The translations under genes were made by a program, and so were the position numbers. 64,000 bases of DNA from Nitrospirota bacterium (GTDB taxonomy: Bacteria; Nitrospirota; Nitrospiria; Nitrospirales; Nitrospiraceae). Numbering within the stretch: position 1 is the first letter of the stretch; every line of letters begins with the position of its first letter. Where the stretch lies: the NCBI GenBank assembly GCA_026387665.1, contig JAPLLG010000004.1, forward strand, positions 1 through 64,000, written 5' to 3'. Under the pieces are notes generated by a model. It saw nothing but the letters and a program-made list of their open reading frames with translations. It made no database searches and was not told the DNA's origin. Below are positions 16,070 to 25,574 of this stretch, piece by piece.

Positions 16070-16972
16070 ATGGCCGATCCTCTAGTCACAGTCGCGATGT
16101 CGGTCCACAATGCGGCCTCTACCCTGGAGTCAGCGCTCCGATCCATCCTATGGCAGACATTTTCAGATTGGGAATTGATCGTCGTCGATGATGGGTCCAC
16201 GGATCAGACAGGCCTGATCCTTAGTCGATTCAGCGACGCTCGAATTCACGTGGTGCATGGAGCCGGTGGGCAACAGGGGCTGGCGACACGCTTGAATCAG
16301 TGCATTGAGCTTGCCCGGGGAAAGTATATCGCCAGGATGGATGCGGATGACGTGGCCTATCCCGAGCGGCTTGAGCGGCAGGTGCGGTACCTTGAGGCGC
16401 ACCCAGACATCGATCTGCTCGGACATGGGGCCGTCCTGTTCAAGGAAGATGGCCAGGTGCTCGGCGTATATCCTACTGCGAGTGAGCACGAGGATATCTG
16501 TCGACGACCTTGGTGGGGTTTTCCCCTTGCCCATCCAACCTGGATGGGCAAGCGATCATGGTTTGCTCGTCACCGCTATAGGGACAAGCTGACCAAGGGA
16601 CAGGATCAGGATCTGCTGCTACGAAGCTATCGTGCCAGTTGCTTTGCCGCCCTCCCTGACATTCTGCTGGGATATCGGATGGAGGGAATTTCTGCTGGGA
16701 AATCAGGCCGAGGACGCTTGAATTATTGCCATCAGTTGGTGGAGCAGGTCAGTGACGTTCCGTCAGCGCTGACAGCGGTGCGAGGAGTCCTGATTCACAG
16801 TCTGGCGCTGGGCCGCGACGTCCTTCTGGATGTCACGGGAAGCATGAGCCAGCGGTCGCGACAATCATTTCGGGCTGCGAACGACGAGGTGCGCATGCAC
16901 TGGCAGCGGGTGTGGAGTTGTGTGACTTCAGAGGGCACGCTTGCCGGCGAATCTCCCTCCCTACGGGCTTAA
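16070..16972 (+). CDS. Glycosyltransferase family 2
   Basis: This 300-residue GT-A enzyme shows VAMSVHNAASTLESALRSIL, LIVVDDGSTDQTG and the metal-binding YIARMDADDVAYPERL, all strong GT2 motifs. ATG 16070 is preferred; the frame can also be read from TTG 16064, overlapping the upstream stop. It would transfer one sugar to the growing repeat unit on the cytoplasmic face. It lies directly before asnB. Confidence 0.87.
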   Translation: MADPLVTVAMSVHNAASTLESALRSILWQTFSDWELIVVDDGSTDQTGLILSRFSDARIHVVHGAGGQQGLATRLNQCIELARGKYIARMDADDVAYPERLERQVRYLEAHPDIDLLGHGAVLFKEDGQVLGVYPTASEHEDICRRPWWGFPLAHPTWMGKRSWFARHRYRDKLTKGQDQDLLLRSYRASCFAALPDILLGYRMEGISAGKSGRGRLNYCHQLVEQVSDVPSALTAVRGVLIHSLALGRDVLLDVTGSMSQRSRQSFRAANDEVRMHWQRVWSCVTSEGTLAGESPSLRA

Positions 16973-17005
16973 TAATAGGAAATCAGTGATTCTGGTATTC
17001 ACGTA

Positions 17006-18979
17006 ATGTGTGGCGTTGTCGGGGTCTTAAACTATCGCGAGTCAGAGCCGAATCGTCTCGTGTCCGAGATGATCGGAGCGATTCGTTATCGAGGCCCTGA
17101 CGACTCCGGCGTCTGGTGCGATGAACGAGTCGGGGTCGGCCTCGGTCATGCGCGGCTCTCTATCTTGGATTTGTCGCCTGAGGGCCATCAGCCAATGCTG
17201 TCCTCAAGCGGGCGCTACGTTCTCTCCTACAATGGCGAGGTCTATAATTTTGCTGAGCTGCGGTCTGAGCTGGAGATCGCCGGTGCGAAGTTTCGTGGGC
17301 ATTCGGATACAGAGGTCATGCTCGCCGCCTTCGAGGAGTGGGGCATTGAGAGCGCAGTGCGTCGATTTGTGGGGATGTTTGCCTTCGCCCTTTGGGACCG
17401 GGAGAAACGAGTTCTGACGCTTGTTCGCGACAGAATCGGAATCAAACCGCTGTATTTCGGATGGGCCGGAAAGACGTTTTTGTTTGGTTCAGAGCTGAAG
17501 GCGCTCCGAGCGCACAAGGGCTTCCACGCAGAGATTGACCGCGGGGCTCTAGCCTCATTTATGAGAGTAGGGTATGTGCCAGCGCCACTGTCGATCTATA
17601 AGCATGTTTACAAGTTGTCGGCTGGTTGTGTGTTGACCGTGGGGGAAAGGGAGCTCGAAGCAGCTGAGGGATTTTCGCCTGACCCGGATGCCCGTCATGC
17701 GGCATGGAGGCCGGTTCGTTATTGGTCCGCGAAGGAACGTGTTGAGGCAGGCTGTGCCTCCCCATTCAAAGGATCAGACGCGGAGGCGGTCGAGCAACTC
17801 GATGGGCTCCTGCGCAACGCCGTGGGGTTACGGATGATCGCGGATGTCCCCTTGGGTGCGTTTCTGTCCGGCGGGATCGATTCATCGCTGGTCGTGGCGC
17901 TCATGCAGGCGCAGAGCAATCGTCCGATTCGGACATTTACGGTCGGATTTCATGAGGCGGAATACAATGAAGCGATTCATGCTAGAAAAGTGGCAGAACA
18001 TGTAGGGACGGATCATACGGAACTGTATGTGTCTCCTGAGCAGGCGCGAGCGGTTATTCCACGGTTGCCGGCTATGTATGATGAGCCGTTTGCCGACTCA
18101 TCTCAAATCCCGACATTTTTAGTCTCTGAGCTGGCGCGCAGGCATGTGACGGTGGCCTTATCCGGCGATGGCGGCGACGAATTGTTTGCGGGGTATAACC
18201 GGTATTTCTGGGGAAGGCGATTGTGGAGATACCTGGACCTGGTGCCTCCGTCAATCCGGCGTGGCTTGGCCGGAGGGATCACGTCCTTGTCGCCGGCAGC
18301 CTGGGCGAATTTCTTTGAACAGTTTGGACGGTTTCTTCCCGTGGTGGCGAAGCCCGGTGACAAGTTGCACAAGCTCGCGGCTCTGCTGGCGCTGCCGGAC
18401 CCGGACACCATGTATCTGGGCATGATCTCGCTCTGGAAAGATCCAGCCGAGATTGTGGTGCAGGGGGTGGAGCCGTTGACTCCTGTCACAGACCGAGCTA
18501 ATTGGGCGACTCTTCAGGATTTCACCATGCGCATGATGTATCTCGATCTGATCACGTATCTCCCGGATGATATTCTCACGAAAGTCGATCGGGCTAGCAT
18601 GGCGGTGGGTCTGGAAGCGCGCGTGCCGTTGCTTGATCATCGAGTCGTGGAGTTTGCCTGGCGGCTTCCGCTTTCGTTCAAGATCCGTCAAGAGGGCGAG
18701 GGGAAATGGCTCCTGCGGCGCGTCCTCGACCGGTATGTGCCCAGGCAGTTGATCGAGCGGCCCAAGATGGGGTTTGGTGTGCCATTGGACTCCTGGTTGC
18801 GCGGGCCGTTGCGTGAGTGGGCCGAGGAGCTGCTCGATGAGCAGCGACTCCGCCGTGAAGGCTATTTGCACCCTGTCCCGATCCGGGAAAAGTGGGCGGA
18901 GCATCTTTCCGGCAAGCGGAACTGGCAATATCTTTTGTGGAATGTGCTGATGTTCCAGGCCTGGGTTGAACGTGAATGA
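17006..18979 (+). CDS. asnB: Asparagine synthase-type amidotransferase (glutamine-hydrolysing)
   Basis: This 657-residue protein begins with the glutaminase nucleophile Cys2 (MCGVVGVLNY) and RGPDDSGVW. Its synthetase domain has the ATP-binding SGGIDSS at about 288 and LSGDGGDELFAGYNRYFWG. The full length fits AsnB. In polysaccharide loci such enzymes often amidate uronic acids or sugar-linked carboxylates instead of making free asparagine. Placement among glycosyltransferases suggests that role here, but no uronic-acid dehydrogenase is seen in the window. Its stop overlaps the next ATG (ATGA at 18976-18979). Confidence 0.9.
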   Translation: MCGVVGVLNYRESEPNRLVSEMIGAIRYRGPDDSGVWCDERVGVGLGHARLSILDLSPEGHQPMLSSSGRYVLSYNGEVYNFAELRSELEIAGAKFRGHSDTEVMLAAFEEWGIESAVRRFVGMFAFALWDREKRVLTLVRDRIGIKPLYFGWAGKTFLFGSELKALRAHKGFHAEIDRGALASFMRVGYVPAPLSIYKHVYKLSAGCVLTVGERELEAAEGFSPDPDARHAAWRPVRYWSAKERVEAGCASPFKGSDAEAVEQLDGLLRNAVGLRMIADVPLGAFLSGGIDSSLVVALMQAQSNRPIRTFTVGFHEAEYNEAIHARKVAEHVGTDHTELYVSPEQARAVIPRLPAMYDEPFADSSQIPTFLVSELARRHVTVALSGDGGDELFAGYNRYFWGRRLWRYLDLVPPSIRRGLAGGITSLSPAAWANFFEQFGRFLPVVAKPGDKLHKLAALLALPDPDTMYLGMISLWKDPAEIVVQGVEPLTPVTDRANWATLQDFTMRMMYLDLITYLPDDILTKVDRASMAVGLEARVPLLDHRVVEFAWRLPLSFKIRQEGEGKWLLRRVLDRYVPRQLIERPKMGFGVPLDSWLRGPLREWAEELLDEQRLRREGYLHPVPIREKWAEHLSGKRNWQYLLWNVLMFQAWVERE

Positions 18980-20145
18980 GCACTCGTCCTCGTCTTCTTT
19001 TTCTGATCACCGAAGATTGGTATTTCTGGTCCCATCGACTCGATCTCGCGCGGGCTGCACGGGATGCGGGGTTCGAGGTCATAATTGCAACTCGAGTCAC
19101 CGGCCACGGAGAACAGATTCGGAATGAAGGTTTTCGGCTATTGCCCATCACTTTGCTCCGTCGCAGCCGAAACCCTTTCAGCGAGCTGCGGGCGATTATG
19201 CAGCTGGTTTGGCTCTATCGGCGTGAGCGGCCTGACATCGTCCACCATGTGGCCCTCAAGCCGATTCTGTACGGCTCCTTTGCCGCATGGATCGCGCGTG
19301 TTCCCGCCGTTATCAATGCGTTTGCCGGTCTCGGTTATACGTTTACCGATCGATCTGACCAGTCAGTCTGCCTTCAGCTTGGTGTTCGATGGGGACTCAA
19401 GACCGCGTTTTCCCTCAATCATCGTTCGCTCGCATTATTCCAAAACAGCGAAGATCGCGATCGGTTGGTCCAAGAGGGGATCGTCGTGTCTAGCCGCTCA
19501 CGGATCATTCCTGGATCGGGTGTCGACGTCGAACGATTTTGCCCGCGCGAAGTGACAGAGGGAGTGCCGGTCGTTATGCTGGCGTCTCGCATGTTATGGG
19601 ACAAAGGCGTGGGCGAATTTGTTCAGGCCGCCCGTCGGCTGAAGGAGCGGGCAGTGCAGGCCCGCTTCGTGCTTGTCGGGCGATGCGATGAGGATAACCC
19701 TGCGGCAATCGAGCGACATCAATTGCAGCAGTGGGGGCATGAGGGCGTTATCGAATGGTGGGAACATCGAGACGATATGCCCGTAGTGTTGGCTTCGGCG
19801 ACAGTGGTCACGTTGCCGTCTTATCGGGAAGGGCTTCCCAAGGTTTTGCTGGAGGCAGCAGCATGCGGGAAACCGATCGTGGCAGCGGATGTGCCAGGGT
19901 GCCGTGAGGTCGTTCGTCATCACGTCAACGGGTTGTTAGTTCCAGTAAAGAACCCAGCCGCGCTTGCGGAGGCCATTGGGTTCTTGCTTGACCATCCCGC
20001 CCAATGTGCCGCAATGGGTGTTGCGGCACGAGAAATAGTGGTCCGGGAATATTCCGTACCCAAGGTTGCCAGCCAAATGCTAGATTTCTACCGGGAATTG
20101 TTAGGTCAGAGCTGGGAGGGCCGATCCTCCCTCCGAAATGTATGA
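18976..20145 (+). CDS. Glycosyltransferase family 4
   Basis: This 389-residue GT-B enzyme has an N-terminal acceptor domain (LLFLITEDWYFWSHRLDLARAARDAGFEV) and a C-terminal donor domain. SRMLWDKGVGEFVQAAR precedes LPSYREGLPKVLLEAAACGKPIVA, the E-x7-E retaining motif. HHVALKPILYG resembles WbpH/CapM-type amino-sugar transferases acting early after the initiating phosphosugar transferase. That fits the downstream reductase and WbpL-like genes. It overlaps its neighbours on both sides by 4 nt, indicating tight translational coupling. Confidence 0.88.
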   Translation: MSTRPRLLFLITEDWYFWSHRLDLARAARDAGFEVIIATRVTGHGEQIRNEGFRLLPITLLRRSRNPFSELRAIMQLVWLYRRERPDIVHHVALKPILYGSFAAWIARVPAVINAFAGLGYTFTDRSDQSVCLQLGVRWGLKTAFSLNHRSLALFQNSEDRDRLVQEGIVVSSRSRIIPGSGVDVERFCPREVTEGVPVVMLASRMLWDKGVGEFVQAARRLKERAVQARFVLVGRCDEDNPAAIERHQLQQWGHEGVIEWWEHRDDMPVVLASATVVTLPSYREGLPKVLLEAAACGKPIVAADVPGCREVVRHHVNGLLVPVKNPAALAEAIGFLLDHPAQCAAMGVAAREIVVREYSVPKVASQMLDFYRELLGQSWEGRSSLRNV

Positions 20146-21131
20146 CACGCGTACTCGTCACAGGAGCTGCTGGATTTCTCGGAGAGCATCTGGTCAAAGA
20201 ACTCCATGGCGCGGGATATGTTGTTCGTGCTCTCGTGCGGGAGCGATCCCTTACAGTATCGTTCCCGGCAGATGTCGAAGTCGCGGTGGGTGACTTGCTC
20301 GATGCCCGAGCCATGCGAGCTGTAACAGCTGGTTGTGCTGGCGTGGTGCATTTGGCTGGCAAAGCTCATGTCCTGGACGAGAAGCAGTCGGCTGCCCTGG
20401 ATTTCCACGGCATTAATGTCGCGGGAACACGGAATGTCTTAGAAGGGGCTGTTGCGGGTGGGGCATCCCGTGTGGTGTTTGCAAGCACGGTGAAGGTGTT
20501 CGGCGAGACGACGGTAGGCTGTGTGGATGAGTCCCAGCCGCCGTTTCCAGAAACTCTCTATGGGCAGTCGAAATGGGCCGCTGAACAGTTAGTCATGGAC
20601 TATGCGGAAAAAGCTGGATTCATCGCCGTGTCGCTTCGTTTGCCGATGGTCTATGGGCCCACTCAGAAGGGCAATCTCTTTCGGATGATCGCTGCAATCG
20701 ATCAGGGTCGCTTTCCCCCTCTGCCTCACGTGAATAACGTCCGAAGTATGCTCCATGTCGGCAATTTTGTGCATGCGACGATGTTGGCGCTCCAACAGCC
20801 AAGAATCGGGCAGCCAGCGTATGTGGTGACGGACGAGAAGCCGTACGAGATTTCTGCGATCTATGATTTGCTGCGGATGGGGCTTGGGAAGACTATCCCG
20901 AAGCGGCGGGTGCCCCTCTGGATGCTGAAGATGGGGGCAGCCTGTGGGGATATTATTCAGGCTGCGACGAGGCGATCGGTTCCGGTCAGTTCATCAACGC
21001 TAGAGAAACTGATCGGGTCCGCATGGTATAGCGCAGCGGCCATCACGCGAGATCTAGGGTATTGCCCTCCGTATAGGTTCAATGACGCTGTGCCGGAGAT
21101 GATCCGCTTCTATCAGGCAAGTCGACGATGA
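20142..21131 (+). CDS. WbpV-like NAD-dependent nucleotide-sugar reductase/epimerase
   Basis: This 329-residue extended SDR has RVLVTGAAGFLGEHLVKEL, FASTVKVFGE and the catalytic YGQSK; PPFPETLYGQSKWAAEQ is typical of the enzymes that reduce UDP-4-keto-QuiNAc or epimerise UDP-GlcNAc next to WbpL genes. With the WbpM-like 4,6-dehydratase at 23.5 kb, a UDP-QuiNAc or UDP-FucNAc route is the best guess. ATG 20142 overlaps the previous stop; a longer open frame upstream lies within the GT4 gene and lacks homology. Confidence 0.83.
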   Translation: MTRVLVTGAAGFLGEHLVKELHGAGYVVRALVRERSLTVSFPADVEVAVGDLLDARAMRAVTAGCAGVVHLAGKAHVLDEKQSAALDFHGINVAGTRNVLEGAVAGGASRVVFASTVKVFGETTVGCVDESQPPFPETLYGQSKWAAEQLVMDYAEKAGFIAVSLRLPMVYGPTQKGNLFRMIAAIDQGRFPPLPHVNNVRSMLHVGNFVHATMLALQQPRIGQPAYVVTDEKPYEISAIYDLLRMGLGKTIPKRRVPLWMLKMGAACGDIIQAATRRSVPVSSSTLEKLIGSAWYSAAAITRDLGYCPPYRFNDAVPEMIRFYQASRR

Positions 21132-22192
21132 TGCTTACGGGGCTTGTTTTTGGCGTTGGGGCTTTGTCTTGCTGGCTAACCTGGCGCTTGACGCGCCTTG
21201 ACTCTTTCTTGTGTTTATTGGACCACCCCAATGAGCGTTCTCTTCATGATGTGCCGATTCCGCGGACGGGAGGTCTGGCGATTATCGGGAGCCTTTTTCT
21301 TGGTTTGATCGCTGCCCGAGTTCTTGGACTTCTGGTTATGAGAGAGGGCCTATCGTGGCCGGGGTGGGGTCATCTGGAAAGCTGGATTCTTGGCCTGACC
21401 ATGCTGTTAGGTTTCGTGTCTTTCATGGATGACCGTGGAGGAGTGCCGGTATGGCTTCGACTTGGGTGTCAGGTTGCTGTATCTGGCATCCTCGCCCTCG
21501 GAGCGGGCCTCCTCTTTCCGGTTATTCAGCTCCCATTCTTTGGAGCAATCGAACTGGGATGGATGGGGTCCACGATCACCATTCTGTTTTTGGTATGGTT
21601 CACCAATCTCTACAACTTTATGGATGGAATGGACGGATTTGCTGGAGGGATGACTACTCTCGGATGTGGGTTCATGGCGTACTTTGCCTGGAAGGCGGGA
21701 CACGAATTTATTTTGGTCTCGGCACTTCTCTTGTCCGCGGCCTCAGCGGGATTTCTTGCGTATAATTTTCCCCCAGCCAAGATTTTCATGGGAGATGTGG
21801 GGAGCGTTGTGAGTGGATTTTTGTGCGGCGCCTTGATTGTTTTAGGTTGTCGGGATGGAGTGTTCGACGTGTGGGTGCCGTTTATCTTGTTTTCGCCATT
21901 CATTCTGGATGCGACTGTTACGCTGATCCGTCGGGTCTGGCAAGGAGAGAAGGTCTGGGTCGCCCATCGGACGCACTATTATCAGCGGCTGGTGCTCAGC
22001 GGCTGGGGGCATCGCAAGACTGTGTTAGCCGAATATGCTCTCATGGCTTTCTGCGGAGGCGTCGCAATGCTGTATCAGCATGCAGCGGAGGAATGGCGGG
22101 TCGCTATCCTCTGTGGGTGGGTGATGCTGTTTGTTTTCCTTGTCCTCGCAGTGAGGGACAGGGAGCAACGGATGCAGCCAGTCGGTTCTTGA
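21128..22192 (+). CDS. WbpL/WecA-like undecaprenyl-phosphate sugar-1-phosphate transferase
   Basis: This 354-residue integral membrane protein has about ten transmembrane segments. Cytoplasmic loops carry DHPNERSLHDVPIPRTGG, the catalytic YNFMDGMDGFAGG, FMGDVGSVVSG and THYYQRLVLSGWGHRKT, all signature motifs of the MraY/WecA/WbpL superfamily. It starts repeat-unit assembly by moving a HexNAc-type sugar-1-phosphate onto undecaprenyl phosphate. A partner reductase gene overlaps it upstream and a WbpM-like gene follows, pointing to QuiNAc or FucNAc as the first sugar. Confidence 0.9.
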   Translation: MMLTGLVFGVGALSCWLTWRLTRLDSFLCLLDHPNERSLHDVPIPRTGGLAIIGSLFLGLIAARVLGLLVMREGLSWPGWGHLESWILGLTMLLGFVSFMDDRGGVPVWLRLGCQVAVSGILALGAGLLFPVIQLPFFGAIELGWMGSTITILFLVWFTNLYNFMDGMDGFAGGMTTLGCGFMAYFAWKAGHEFILVSALLLSAASAGFLAYNFPPAKIFMGDVGSVVSGFLCGALIVLGCRDGVFDVWVPFILFSPFILDATVTLIRRVWQGEKVWVAHRTHYYQRLVLSGWGHRKTVLAEYALMAFCGGVAMLYQHAAEEWRVAILCGWVMLFVFLVLAVRDREQRMQPVGS

Positions 22193-22202
22193 GAGGATTG
22201 CG

Positions 22203-23495
22203 ATGACACCGACTTCCTTCAGCGCCATGCCGTCATCCGAGCGGGTGGCCTATTTTGATACCATTATCCGCGTGGTATTGGCGGTGTATATCGCAGTGCT
22301 TCCCTTCAAATCATTACTCATTGTTGAGCGAAACGGGTTTATTCTTCTCCTTGGGTTGCTGGTTGGGTGGTGTGTCACCAATCGGCGACTTTTCTATTCC
22401 CGGACACCATACGACATGCTCCTCTTGGCTTTTGTCGTCTGGGTTGGACTCACGATCCCCTTTGCGGTGGTTCCGTCCTATAGTCTGAAGGAGTATGGCA
22501 AGTTGCTTCAGCATATGGTGGTTTTCTATTCGGTCATCTACTTCTTCAACGAGCTACGCTATCGGCAGGTACTCTTGGGGCTGATCGGGATTGTCGCTAT
22601 CGTTGTCACGGCCTATGGACTCTCACAGTTTAACCTTCACAATCCTCAAGCCGTGGTTTCGTTTTTTTCTGCTGAAGTGTGGCTGACCACATTTCTCGTC
22701 ATGGTCATTCCTTTTGCGTTGGTTTTGGCATTAGGGGAGGGGCCTCCAGAAGTGAAAAGTGCCGGTGTAATTGCGGTAGGAATGATGATGGTCTGCCTGC
22801 TTGCGACTCAGTCGCGCGCAGGGTTGGTCGCCCTGGTTGGAGAGCTATGGGTGATTGCCTGGTTCATCCGTTCGGTCTCCGCCAAGATTGTTGCCGCGCT
22901 TGTGACGGTATGTGTGATTGCCGCGGTCCTGCTGGTTTCCAACGAGGGGGCAATACCTGTCGCGGGAGTGAGTACAGACATTGTGAACGCGCTTCCTGCT
23001 AATAGAGGGTTTTCATCTGTGTTTCATCGGTTTGAAATTTGGGGGTTTACCTTGTCCGAGATTGCCAAGCACTGGTTGGTTGGGATCGGATATGGAAACC
23101 TCAGCTATCTTTCATTGTATGGCCAGGGTCAAGAAGTTGTCATTGGTCAGTATGGCGTCTCGCGTGCAGGGACACATAATATTTTTCTTTATCTCGCTCT
23201 CCATGTCGGGCTTCCAGGGCTACTGCTCTTCGGGTGGTTCATCGCGCGGGTTATGCTGAAGACTGCTGAGGAGTACCGCCGTGCTCATGAGTGGATGCCT
23301 AAAGCTATGCTCCTGGGGACCGTTGGCAGTGTTACAGGGTTGATGCTACGGTTGCAGTTCGATCAAATGCTGGTTGGGTCGTTGGCCATATTTTTCTGGG
23401 TGCTTCTAGCGCTGGCCGTCTTGAGCTACCCTTCCTGTGATGGGCGAGGGAAGGATTCCTGCGGCAGAAGATCTGGCGTGTCGGTGGAAGCGTAA
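22203..23495 (+). CDS. O-antigen ligase/polymerase (WaaL/Wzy-type) membrane protein
   Basis: This 430-residue polytopic protein has about 11-12 transmembrane helices. The periplasmic loop near residues 255-330 ends with GTHNIFLYLALHVGLPGLLLF, the conserved H-N-x-x-L segment of O-antigen ligase family proteins. ATQSRAGLVALVG is the other common motif. Family members either ligate O-antigen to lipid A-core or polymerise repeat units; sequence alone does not decide. It follows wbpL after 10 nt. Confidence 0.83.
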   Translation: MTPTSFSAMPSSERVAYFDTIIRVVLAVYIAVLPFKSLLIVERNGFILLLGLLVGWCVTNRRLFYSRTPYDMLLLAFVVWVGLTIPFAVVPSYSLKEYGKLLQHMVVFYSVIYFFNELRYRQVLLGLIGIVAIVVTAYGLSQFNLHNPQAVVSFFSAEVWLTTFLVMVIPFALVLALGEGPPEVKSAGVIAVGMMMVCLLATQSRAGLVALVGELWVIAWFIRSVSAKIVAALVTVCVIAAVLLVSNEGAIPVAGVSTDIVNALPANRGFSSVFHRFEIWGFTLSEIAKHWLVGIGYGNLSYLSLYGQGQEVVIGQYGVSRAGTHNIFLYLALHVGLPGLLLFGWFIARVMLKTAEEYRRAHEWMPKAMLLGTVGSVTGLMLRLQFDQMLVGSLAIFFWVLLALAVLSYPSCDGRGKDSCGRRSGVSVEA

Positions 23496-23530
23496 CTGCT
23501 AGTCCCCGCGATTAGGCTGAGAATAAGCAT

Positions 23531-25438
23531 ATGCAAAAAGTTGTGATTTCACTGTTTCATCGTGTCGTCCATCACTATGGGCAGTTAGTGCTTCAGCATA
23601 GGTCAGCTTTTGTGGTCTGTATACAGCTCGGACTGATTGCTGCGGCGAATGTGACGGCCTTTGCGCTTCGATTCGAAGGGGACATTCCCCCCGACCAGGC
23701 AAGGCTGTTCCTCAGGAGCCTGCCTATCGTATTGGTCATCTATGGTGTCGGTCTTGCCGCATTTGGTATTCAGCGTGGGCTTTGGCGTTATGTCGGCCTT
23801 CATGATTTGGGCCGTATCCTCTGGGCCTCCGTCGCCAGTTCTGCGGTGTTTTACGGTGTGGTACATGGTCTCCTCGGGTGGGTCTCCTATCCCCGTTCGG
23901 TTATTATTCTTACAGGTGTGTTTAGCGGGCTTTTCCTTGCTGGTATTCGGTTGGCCGTTCGCTGGTTCCGCGAATGGCTTCAGGTCGTAAGTCCTACGGC
24001 TCGAAGGGTGTTGGTGGTTGGAGCTGGCCATGCCGGTGAGTTGCTGGTCAGGGATATGTTGAGCGACGGAGGGGGGCACTATAGACCTGTTGGATTGGTG
24101 GACGACGATCCGGTCAAGCGGAAGATGAAAATTCACGGGGTACCGGTCGTGGGGGCGATTGGGGATATTCCCGCTCTGGCGCACGAGCTGGTCGCGCATG
24201 AGATTATTGTGGCGATTCCCTCTGCTTCGACCGGACTAAAGCAACGAATCCTCGCAGCCTCGGAGGGGTGCAAGGTTCCCATCAAGATCTTGCCGAGCAT
24301 GAAACAACTGCTGGCGAATCCTGAGGCGCTGAGACAGGTCAGGCCGATGAGTCTGGAGGATCTCCTGCAACGTGAACCGATTCAGATGGATCGGCAGGAG
24401 TTGCATCCGTTGCTCGAAGGGAAACGAGTGCTTGTGACCGGCGCCGGGGGCTCGATCGGGTCTGAGCTCTGCAGGCAGATCGCTCGCTACCAACCGGCTT
24501 CGTTGATTCTCTTTGAGCGGTATGAGAATGGACTCTATGCGTTAGATCTTGAGCTGCGGATGCAATTTCCGAAAGTCAGGATCGTTCCGGCGGTGGGAGA
24601 TGTCACAGTACAGGACCGGGTGATTGAGGTATTGAAGCAGACGGACCCTGAGCTTGTCTTTCATGCTGCGGCGCATAAGCATGTGCCGTTGATGGAGCTC
24701 AATCCTAAGGAGGCCGTTCGCAATAACATCTTTGGGACAAAAGTTGTGGCCGAGGCGGCATTGGCTTACGGGGTCAATCGTTTCGTGCTCATTTCCACCG
24801 ACAAGGCGGTGAATCCGACAAGTGTCATGGGTGCCACGAAACGGGTAGCTGAAGACCTGTTGCAGAGCCTGAGTCGTCGAGGCCAGACGAAGTTTACGGT
24901 GGTTCGGTTTGGAAACGTGCTGGGCAGTAACGGGAGTGTCGTTCCATTATTTGCGGACCAGATTCGAAGGGGAGGACCGGTTACGGTGACTCACCCCGAG
25001 ATCAAACGGTTCTTCATGACGATTCCGGAAGCGGTGCAATTGGTGCTGCAGGCCAGCCTGTTGGGACGGGGCGGCGAGGTGTTCGTGCTGGATATGGGAG
25101 AGCAGGTTAAAGTAGCCGATTTGGCTAGGAATATGATTGTCTTGTCCGGTCTTGTGCCTGATCAGGATATTCAGATTGTGTACAGCGGCTTACGTCCAGG
25201 CGAAAAATTGTACGAAGAACTTTTTGAAGAGACGGAACGGGTTGAGCCCACGCAACATGCAAAGATCCGACGCGCCATCAGTCCCCCGGCGATGCAATCG
25301 GATCGCCTCAATCGGGCGATCGTTCAGCTTGAAGTTGCGGTGAGCCAGGGTGATGACGATGAGCTGCTTCGCCGGCTCAAGGAGGCTGTCCCGACCTATA
25401 CTCCGGCATCGTCCTGCAGCATTGAGCACATCCATTAA
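23531..25438 (+). CDS. WbpM/CapD-like nucleoside-diphosphate-sugar 4,6-dehydratase
   Basis: This 635-residue protein has four N-terminal transmembrane helices (about 20-130), a first Rossmann-like domain (VLVVGAGHAGELLVRDM) and a C-terminal catalytic SDR domain starting GAGGSIGSELCRQIARY. The active site reads STDKAVNPTSVMGATKR: the SDR tyrosine is replaced by Met, as in WbpM/FlaA1 inverting and non-inverting UDP-GlcNAc 4,6-dehydratases. RPGEKLYEELF lies near the end. It would make UDP-4-keto-6-deoxy-GlcNAc for the reductase at 20.1 kb. It is anchored at the inner membrane. Confidence 0.92.
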   Translation: MQKVVISLFHRVVHHYGQLVLQHRSAFVVCIQLGLIAAANVTAFALRFEGDIPPDQARLFLRSLPIVLVIYGVGLAAFGIQRGLWRYVGLHDLGRILWASVASSAVFYGVVHGLLGWVSYPRSVIILTGVFSGLFLAGIRLAVRWFREWLQVVSPTARRVLVVGAGHAGELLVRDMLSDGGGHYRPVGLVDDDPVKRKMKIHGVPVVGAIGDIPALAHELVAHEIIVAIPSASTGLKQRILAASEGCKVPIKILPSMKQLLANPEALRQVRPMSLEDLLQREPIQMDRQELHPLLEGKRVLVTGAGGSIGSELCRQIARYQPASLILFERYENGLYALDLELRMQFPKVRIVPAVGDVTVQDRVIEVLKQTDPELVFHAAAHKHVPLMELNPKEAVRNNIFGTKVVAEAALAYGVNRFVLISTDKAVNPTSVMGATKRVAEDLLQSLSRRGQTKFTVVRFGNVLGSNGSVVPLFADQIRRGGPVTVTHPEIKRFFMTIPEAVQLVLQASLLGRGGEVFVLDMGEQVKVADLARNMIVLSGLVPDQDIQIVYSGLRPGEKLYEELFEETERVEPTQHAKIRRAISPPAMQSDRLNRAIVQLEVAVSQGDDDELLRRLKEAVPTYTPASSCSIEHIH

Positions 25439-25574
25439 TTGTCGGGGCCCTGGGCCTGTTGCGTGCCTTGTTTCCCGAATTATTTTCCCTGTCTGCCCGG
25501 GTGTGGCCCTGGTACAATCTTCAGCAGTCACAAGGCAGGGTTCGGAAGCCCGGTGTGGGAGGAGTGTGTAGAGG

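Noticed and set aside
25513-25518. TACAAT as a -10 box for rfbA
   Set aside because: The hexamer is good, but no -35 box at suitable spacing was found.
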